From Galeruca laticollis (lineage: Eukaryota > Arthropoda > Insecta > Coleoptera > Chrysomelidae): DNA of 64,000 bases. Position 1 is the stretch's first letter; each line of letters begins with the position of its first letter. This document shows, one piece after another, positions 22,301 to 32,495 of this stretch. A program made the position numbers and the translations under genes. The stretch is taken from the NCBI GenBank assembly GCA_963921935.1, contig OY998175.1, positions 225,578,122-225,642,121 of the forward strand. Direction: 5' to 3'. Under the pieces are notes generated by a model. The model was given only the letters and a program-made list of their open reading frames with translations, searched no databases and was not told the origin of the DNA.

Positions 22301-25300
22301 TCTTCGTACTTTGCATCAACTTGCACTTGACGAAGGACATCGCTTTCCACAAGCTGCTAAAATTATTCATACTTGCTCTTATATTGATGATTTTTGTTTT
22401 GGCTCGAATGATTTTGTAGAAGCTCAAACGCTTATGCAAGATTTAATTTCTCTTTTGTATCTTGGCGGTTTTGAACTTCGAAAATGGTGTTCAAACGAAC
22501 CTCTCTTATTATCGAATTTACCTACTTCTTTTATTAATCCCCATAGTCTAAATTTTGAACCAGATTTGGACAACTCTCTCAAAGTTCTTGGGTTACGCTG
22601 GTCTTCTCATTCGGACTGTTGTACCAAACGTTGTATGCTTTCGGAATTAGCTCGAATCTATTATCCTCTAGGATTTCTAGCTCCTATAACTTTCTTTAAA
22701 AAATTTTTAATTCAGCGTCTGTGGTTACCTGGAACATCTTGGGATGAATGTCCATCTTTTGATATCATTCAAATTTGGGAACTATATAAAATCGAAGTTC
22801 CTCTACAGTCTCAAGTTCGCATACCTCGCCATTTATTGTTCTTCAATTTTCCTCTAGTCGAATTACATGGTTTCTGTGACGCCAGTGAAAGAGGCTATGC
22901 TTGCGTCTTATATCTTCGGTGCGTGAATTCCGAGAGTAAAGTTTCTGTTCAATTATTGTGTGCAAAATCCAAAGTAGCACCTACGAAAAAATTGACCATT
23001 CCTCGTCTTGAGTTATGTGCCGCTGTTTTGCTTTCCAAGTTAGTTGCTTATGTTCTACATATATGTCCTAAATTTACCGGGATCCCAACTTATGCATGGT
23101 CGGATTCCCAAATTGTATTACACTGGATTAAAAGTTCTCCCCACAAATTAAAGATATTTGTGGCCAATCGTGTATCTTATATTCAGTTTAAAATTTCTCC
23201 GACTCTATGGCATTACATTAATTCTAAGCAAAATGCTTCTGATATTGCGTCTCGTGGTGTTCTACCATCCGAATTTTTATCTTCACCCGAGTGGATTAAT
23301 GGTCCTCACTTTCTCTACGACCATCCGTTTTGTTTCCCAACCGTGCCCCTGTCCTTATCTTCAAAAGATCTTGCCGAAGAAGAACAGACTGTAGCTCTTG
23401 TATCTCTGTCCTTGGAACCCTCTGTCTTGGAGTCTCTTATAAATAGACATTCCTCGTTCGCTACATTATAGCGAGTTTTAGCATATGTCTTACGATTTAT
23501 TTATAATCTTCGTCATGTTTCCTCTCGACGTTCCGGTTTCCTAACTTCTAACGAATTACATGACGCTCTTTTATGTCTCGTAAAATATACACAGAATAAT
23601 TATTTTCATAAAGAACAAACGTCTAAATTCTTCTCAAAATCTCTTCGAAAACTTGATGCCTTCCTGGATGAAGATAATCTCCTCAGAATTGGTGGTCGAT
23701 TAAAACATGCTCCTTTATCGTACGCTTCAAAATACCCCCTTTTATTACCCCGCAATTCTCCTTTAACGTCTATTCTCATTAGATATTTTCACGAGAATTT
23801 ACATGCCGGACCAAAAACCACCCAATTCCTGATATCCCAATATTTTTGGATAGTCTCTTCGAAAAGAGCCATAAACTCCGTCACTTCAAAATGCATTCGT
23901 TGTTGGAAACAGTCCCCTAAGTCTTTTCACCCGCCTATGGGCGATTTACCTAAATTCCGATTGTCTTCGATTAAAGCGTTTTCTCAGAGTGCTGTTGACT
24001 TTGGAGGACCCTTTTACATTACGCCTTCAAGATATCGTGGTGTTCGTACAATCAAAGCCTACATATGTTTCTTTGTTTGTTGTGCCACAAAGGCTTTACA
24101 TCTTGAGTTAGTTAGTAATTTAACTTCTGAAGGTTTTCTTGCTGCGTTGCAAAGATTTATTTCTCGTCGTGGTCGCGTATCCCACATCTTTTGCGACAAT
24201 GGCACCAATTTTACTGGAGCCGCGAGAGAACTTCAAGAATATATGAAAACCGCTGCTGAGCAGGAAACCTGCCAGTTTTCTTTCAGTCCGCCCTCCGGGC
24301 CACATTTCAATGGTCTGTGGGAAGCCGGTATAAAATCAGTGAAAACCCATCTGACACGCGTGGTGGGAGACCAAATTTTAACTTGCGAAGAATTTTACAC
24401 TGTCTTAGTATTGATTGAAGCTTTGCTTAATTCTCGGCCCCTCACCCCTTTGACACATGATATAGAGGACATCAATGCTCTCACTCCTGGTCACTTTCTG
24501 CATATGGCGGGGGAGAATGTTCGTGATTGAATCCCGATATGCTTTATATATTTCAAATTCAACCGCGTAACGTTGAAATTTTCACCTCGTCAAAGTTTTG
24601 TACCGAGTGTGTAAATTATCGTAGTAGTAAGACAATCACCGCGCACTACAGTACAACGGTGAGTGAGTGAAGCTACATCGATATTACAACGCCGGCCGGT
24701 TAATCTCCGAGAAATGAGTAAAAAGGTAAAATGTCATCCTTTAATTAATTATTATTAATGAATATTACAAGTTCACTTCAATTAAAATTTAAAACAAAAG
24801 GGAAATTTCTATCGTCCCGAACAAACTGCATAAGAACTTTTTTAATAGTGAAACCTGTCTGGACACTTTTTTAATAATTGAAACTATCCTAGAGCTTCTT
24901 GCATCATTGAGACCTTCCTTGGCCCCTTTTTCAGTAATTGAAAACTTCCTCCACACTTTTTTAGTAACTGAAACCTGTCTAAAAACTTTTTTATTAATTG
25001 GAACCTTTCTTGACACTGTCTTAATAATTCAAACCTTCCTAGACACTTTTTCAGTAATTCAAACCTTCCTAGACTCTTTTTGTAATAAATGAAATCTTCC
25101 TAAACTTACCTAGACACTTTTTCAGTAATTGAAACCTTCTTTCACGCGTTTTTAATAACTGAAACTTTCCTAGACAATGTTTCAGTAATTGAAGGCTTCC
25201 TTGACATTATTTTAATAATTTAAACTTGCCTTGGACACTTTTAAAAAAAATTGAAACTTTCATAGAATCTTTTTCAATCATTAAAACCGTCTTTGACGCT

Positions 25301-28300
25301 TTTTTTAATAATTGAAACGTGCCTATAAACTATTTTTACAATTGAAACCATCCTTCACACTTTTTACATAATGGAAATCAGCCTATAAACTTTGAAACTG
25401 TACACTTTTTTAATAATTAAAACCTGCCTAGACACTTTAAAAATTGAAACTATCCTAGAACCCCTTTCAATAATTGAAACCTTTCTTGACGCTTTTTTAA
25501 TCATTAAAACTTGCCAAGAAACTTTTTAAAAAATTGAAACTACCCTAAAAAAATTTCAATAATTGAAACCTATCTAGACACTTCTTCAGTAATTGAAACA
25601 TTCCTTTACACTTTTTCAATTATTGAAACCGTCCGTCACATTATTTTAATACCTGAAACCATCCTAGACATTTTTGTCCGCATTCTAGACACTTCCTAAT
25701 GTTCTATTCCCCATTAACTTTGAATATTTTATCTACATTTGATTAGTAATAAACAAAAAGTTGAATTAACAGCTTTTAGCAATATTTTGAGATTAAATCG
25801 GCACAAACTGTGATATGAACACAATAAAATGCGTGCCTAGACACATTTTTGAAAATTGAAACCGTTTTTCCAATGATTCAATCCTTCCTAGACAGTTTTT
25901 TAATAATTGAAACCTTTCTAGACAATTTTTAAACAAATCCAGATCAAATCTGATACGAACATATTAACACAATAAAAAAATTACTGACATTTTTCTGCCA
26001 TTGTTTTCAAACATAGTAATTTGATTTTTCATTTCGAATAAATAAAACTTGAAATTGCCTGTAAAACGCAATTTTCCACAGCTGATTTTCCTTCAAATGA
26101 TTACCAATTCTATTTGCATGGAAATATTTGTAAAATTCCATTCTGCTTTATAAGTTGAAGGATTTTTTAAAAAAAGAATGGAGTTTCACAATATTTTGCT
26201 TTTAGACGTAACTAGGAAAATGTTTAACGTGTAAAGAGTCGAAACGAGCCGATTTCACGGTAGTTCAAACGTACTAATTTTTTATCGTCAAATTAGCTTT
26301 CAAATTTTCAAAACTTGTAGATGTCCATCAAACAAGCTCTTCGAAATAGTTATTCCAAAGCAAACATATTTCCATTTTTGGGCAATAAATAATAAAAAAT
26401 AGTCACTCGGTATCAAGTCTGGGAAATAAAGTGGATGAGTATGTACTTTGATATAAACTCATGCAGCAAATAGTAATTCCAGGAATAATGAAGAATTTCC
26501 ATCCAAAAATTGTAATTTTTTTTTGGGTATATTTAACTGAGTTCTAACCACTCAGATCAGACTATATTGTAGCTCACAGATGCTCTAAATTTATATGTAC
26601 TAAACAAGTTCCTCCAAACGTTTTAGTTTCAGTTCCTACCTCAATCCCTTCTTACAAATGTTAAGGTTAATCAAAAAGTCACTTGGTACCAAGTATAGAG
26701 AATAAGGAGGAAGAAGCAGTCGAATCATTGTTTCTGTTGAATGTTTTGTGGAAATTTTTTCGTTTAAATTATTTTAGTTCAAGTAGATAATCATAAGATT
26801 CACTCTTTCAATGAATATGAGTATTAAACTTGGCTGGTAGTGAATTATTTTGATTAAAAATGACATTTTCTTAGCAATGTGTCATAGATGTATTATATTT
26901 TTATAAAAAAATAATAGAAGCATGTATTCTATAGTATATCACTCTACAAGGGTCCAAAGTTTGAGAATATCCTGCACTGCCAGTCAGAATTCCCGAGACG
27001 GCTCGCAGTGCAGGACTTTCAAACTGTCGGCCCGTGTAGTGTATACTATTTTTCTTCATACCGGACCGAAGTAAACGGTGACGATTGACTTGCTACCGTT
27101 TCTTGTATTAGTGTCAGTGCATGAATAATTACTTTCGGCCCACTGTAGCAAAGCGTATGGACGTCTCTGCAAATTCAGAAATGTTGGGACATCCTGCATC
27201 TAAATCTAAGCGGAAAGTACGTAAACTCGGAAAGGTATGAATAAAAATACAATTAACTGTAAGGCACGACTTGATTGATGGAATTTAATGGTATTTCAGT
27301 TGTACTTCCAAATAGGTTTCATGTTGCTTGCGTAAAAAAAAAGATCATTTAGAATATTTTTTATTTCACTCAAAGTATGTTAGACCTAAACGGCCAATAT
27401 TTTCGTATTGTATTGTATACCTAACCTAACTATAATCATAATTATTTGTGGGATCATTTCGTATATCCAAAATATTGGCTGTTAGGAGGGGGAGGAGGAG
27501 GAGGGTAAAATGCATGCGAGAAAAACAAGTATTTCATGTAATCATCTTTATTATTTTGTATTTATTTATTGTGTATAATTTTGCATAAAATAAAATTATT
27601 TTTGTAGTAAATAGTTTTTTCATATTTTTTTTATCATCCATATCCTTTATATAGTAGGAAGAATTGTGGAACTATTCGAACCAAACTAACGTCATCTGTC
27701 GGGAAAATCAAGAAATAATTATAGGATTTGATGGAAGTTTAGTGAACGATTTGTGTGGGGATATATAGAATTATCTGTCTCCTTTTGTTATCCTTTCTTT
27801 TGACGCCTTGTGTTAATATGGAGAGTGTGACAAGACCCTAAACCGGAAACCGCAGTAGCTCCGTCAACTAGAAAATTTCGAACTACATAATTCGACGATT
27901 TGTAAACGGATGGCGCCACCTTGCTACCGGGAAGAGTAGTGGCACCATCAGTCGAAAAAAAAAAAATTGAACTAAACAGTTCGACAGTTTACCGGCAGAC
28001 GCCGTTATCGTGCTACCGGAAACCGCAACAACGCCGTCTACCGGAAAATCCTCGAACAAAATAGTAAGGAAGTTTGTAGATAGATGTCGCTATTGTTATG
28101 CCGGGAAACGCAGTGGCGGCGTCTATCGGGAAATTATTCAACTAAATAATACGAAGCCTTGTAGATAGATGCTGCTATTGTTCTAGCAGGAAGCGAAATG
28201 GCGCCATCTATCGGGAAATACTTTCACTAAATAGTACGAAGGTTTGTTGATAGATGCCGCTATTGTTCTGTCAGGAACCGAAGTGGTGCTGTCTATCGGG

Positions 28301-31300
28301 AAATTCTTGAACTAAATAGTACGAAGCCTTGTGGATAGATGCTGCCATTGTTCTAGCAGGAAGCGAAATGGCGCCGTCTATCGGAAAATTCTTGAACTAA
28401 ATAGTACGAAGGTTTATACATATATGCCGCTACTGTTCTACCGGGAACAGAAGTGGCGACGTCTATCGGGAAATTATTGGCCTAAATAGTACGAAGGTTT
28501 GTGGATAGATGCCGCTATCGTTCTGTCGGGAACCGAAGTGGCGACGTCTATCGGGAAATTCTTGGACTATATAGTACGAAGGTTTATAGATAGATGCCGC
28601 TACTGTTCTACCGGGAACAGAAGTGGCGCCGTCTATCGGGAAATTATTGGACTAAATAGTACGAAGGTTTGTAGATAGATGCCGATATCGTTCTGTCTGG
28701 AACCGAAGTAACGCAATCTATCGGGAAATTCTTGAACTAAATAGTACGAAGCTTTGTACATAGATGCCGCTACTGTTCTACCGAGAATAGAAGTGGCGCC
28801 GTTTATGGGGAAATTCTTGAACTAAATAGCACGAAGATACGTAGATAGATGCCGATATCGTTCTGTCGGGAACCGAAGTGGCGACGTCTATCGGGAAATT
28901 CTTGGACTATATAGTACAAAGGTTTATAGATAGATGCCGCTACTGTTCTACCGGGAACAGAAGTGGCGCCGTCTATCGGGAAATTATTGGACTAAATAGT
29001 ACGAAGGTTTGTAGATAGATGCCGATATCGTTCTGTCTGGAACCGAAGTAACGCCATCTATCGGGAAATTCTTGAACTAAATAGCACGAAGCTTTGTACA
29101 TAGATGCCGCTACCGAGAACAGAAGTGGCGCCGTCTAGGGGGAAATTCTTGAACCAAATAGCACGAAGATACGTAGATAGATGCCGTTATCGTTCTGCCG
29201 GGAACCGAAGTGGTGACGTCTATCGGGAAATTTTTAACTAGATAGTACGAAGGTTTGTTGATAGATGCCGCTATCGTTCTATCGGAAACCGAAGTGGTGC
29301 TGTCTATCGGGAAATTATTGAACTACTCGTAAATAGTACGAAGGTTTGTAGTTAGATGTCGCGATTGTTCGGCCGGGAACAGAAGTGGCGCCGTCTAACG
29401 GGAAATTCTTGAACTAAATTGTACGAAGGTTTGTAGATAGATGTCACTATTGCTCGGCCGAGTACCGAAATGGCGTCGTCTATCGGGAAACTATTGAACT
29501 AAATAGTACGAAGGCTTGTAGATAGATGCCGCTATTGTTCTACCGGGAAGCAAATGCGCTATCTATCGAGAAATTCTTGAACTAAATAGTAAGGTTTGTA
29601 GATACATGCCGCTATTGTTCTGCCGAGAACTGAAGTGGCGCCGTCTATCAGAAAATTCTTGAACTACATAGTACGAAGACTTGTAGATATATGCGGCTAT
29701 TGTTCTGCCGGGTACCAAAGTGGCGCCGTCTATACGGAGATACTTGAACTAAATAGTACGAATGTTTGTACATAGATGCATCTATTGTTCTGCCGGGAAT
29801 AGAAGTGGCGCCGTCTATCGTAAAAGTCTTGAACTAAATAGTGCGAAGGTGTATACATAGATGCCGATATTGTTGTGTCAGAACCCGCAGTGACTTAGTG
29901 GTCACTGTTACTACTGGCGACCTAATTTCCCGTCAAACGGCGACTTTGGTCGCTATTTTATAAATCGCTAAGGGTGATGCTGTTGGTGAGGGAACTGCCA
30001 CGTGCACGCTATTCGATGATAATATTGTATAATTTATATTTGTTCTTGTCAGTTGATACTGTTGATATGAATATCAATACTCAATTCAGTGATCTCAACC
30101 GTTTTCGTTTTCAGTTTAAAATCATTTATCCTAATTAACTTAACTCATTATGATAACGTTCATCAATTTTACGAACTTGTAAAGTGTAAACAAACATCGA
30201 CGGATTGACTGTACTCTAACAAATATATAAATAAAAAAACGGAGTGGCCAGCGGTATGTAGGAGTATGTATTTGTTATTGTTATGACCTGACTCGATACG
30301 CTTCATACTCAGAATAAAAGGATGCCGTAGCCGCGCCGTGGTAAAGTTTATAGATGGATGGCCGAGTGAAACAGAAACAGCGACCTAAGTCACTGCTAAA
30401 ACAAACGGTAACTTATAAATCGCAGTCGCCGATATACCGGTGACCAAAAATCACCGATAAGCTAATCACTAGAATTAAATAGTACGAAGGTTTGTAGATA
30501 GATGTCGCTATTGCGCTGCCGGGAACAAAAGTGGTGCCGTCTATAGGGAAATTATTGAACTAAATAGTACGCAAGTTTGTAGATAAATGCGTAGCGCTAT
30601 TGTTCTGCTAGAAACCGCAAAGGCACCGTCTAACGAGAAATTCTTGAACTAAAATGTACGAATGTTTGTAGATAGATGTCGCTATTGTTATGCCGGGAAC
30701 CGAAGTAGCGCCGTCTATCGAGAAATTCTTGAACTAAAAATGTCGACGGTTCGCGGGTAGATGACGTTATTGTGCTATCCGAAACAAATGCAGCGCAATT
30801 TATCGTGAAATTTTGTAGTCGTATATAAAATTTCGGAACTTAAATATGTGAGTGAAAGCTCGTAGTGCCATTAAGGCATTTGGATAGTTTTTTGCAAGGA
30901 AAATGTGTATGAAAAGTGAGGATAGTTTTTTGCAAGGAAAATGTGTATGAAAAGTGGGGACAGAATTTCCGTCACCACCTAACGAATTAGGATAGGAATT
31001 AGGCACAAAATATTCACAAAAGTCCGTTTTACTATAATTTCCAGATTTAACAAAATAGTACAAAAAATATAGTTCAAATAAACATTAATATAAATAGAGA
31101 TTTAGATTAGGTTAGATTAATAACGAGGTTACTATACATTGCAACCTTAAAATGTATTGTGCCCCTCCCCTCTATCAGAGCGGTATTCGCTATTTCTACT
31201 CTAGTATTTGGGACGGATTCAAAGAGGTTACATCCTCGCTCCTCCAAGTTTCTTGTCCGAAGCATTATTTGCATTGGCTTGCAATGGCGAGGCATCTTAG

Positions 31301-32463
31301 AACTAGGTGATCGGGAGTTTCTTATTCCCCTCCACAGTACATGCCATCGTCGGTTTCTGCTAGACCTATTCTCATTAGGTGCTTCCTAAGGCGGCAGTGC
31401 AGGAATTCCGTAGATCCAAAAAGTATTTGGATCTACGGGGTCTAAGTTCCGCAAGAACTTTTTGGTGTGATCCCGCTTAGGACGATGCCGCCAGAGTTCT
31501 TCTCTTTCGGCTTTTTCCTTCTTAAGAAATTCTTTCTTATAGGAGTATTTTTCTACGCCACAGAAAGGTTCCGGATCAGTATAGGGCGTTCGTGCTCTTC
31601 TCCTGGCAAGTGTATTGGATGATTCCTGACTGACCAGGAACCCAGACTAATCCTTAATAATCTCCCCCCCCCATATTTTTCAAGTTTGTTTCGACACTCC
31701 CATACCAACTTTGAGTTAATGACATGGGAGCGCAATGCTTTGACTATCAGAATGAATCATTATGTCACATTTCTGATATTTCTTTCTAAGTTCATTTCCA
31801 TCGCAAGTATTTCTACCTGAAAGACGCTCGATCAGGGGCCTAACGATAATGAGTATCTGGTGCCAGGTCCGAATAGTCCAGCGCTAGCTCCTGTGGTGGT
31901 TTTTTCAATGTTCTCATGATCATTTCGTCACTGGGAAGATTCGATGACGAGATGTACTTTGTTAAAAAGGACCAGGCTTCCTGCTTTTCTAATACTCTCA
32001 TTGCCTAATCCTTCCCTAGATATACTGAGAATTGCTTTTAAGAGTGATCTTTCTATCACCAGATGTAGATGTGAGGTGTGAGATCTGTACGGATCTAAAG
32101 TATCCTAATTGGGCACGTTTTCACAGCTCCAGTGATGCACACACGGGCAAGCCTTTGAATTTTTTCGAGGGTCTTCTTCGTGCTGTTCTGACCTGCTTTG
32201 GTATGCCAGACTATTGCCCCATACTAAATTGCTGGTCTCACAATCCTAGCGTACATCAATCGCAGTATTTTATGGTTACAACCCCTAATATTACCAACTA
32301 GACTTCAGCGAAGCGAAGCGAAGTATAGAACGCCCACAGAAGAGATGGGTAGACGACATTAAGAAGGTGGCAGGCAAGAACTGGTTAAGTACAGCGAGGA
32401 ACAGGGAGACATCGAAACAAATGAGAGAGACCTATATCCAGGAGTGGACAACTATGGATTGAG

Positions 32464-32495
<32 letters not shown>

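Larger units (their letters stand above)
18633..24823 (+). mobile_element. BEL/Pao LTR retrotransposon, 6.2 kb
   Basis: It has direct LTRs (18633-18939 and 24518-24823) and a 5 bp target duplication AACTG (18628-18632, 24824-24828). The host site is minisatellite. The gag-pol order and DUF1759/DUF1758-like Gag-protease are diagnostic of BEL/Pao. Confidence 0.97.

Noticed and set aside
27840..30815. CRISPR-like repeat-spacer array
   Set aside because: Units are contiguous diverged monomers without unique spacers, in a eukaryotic intron.
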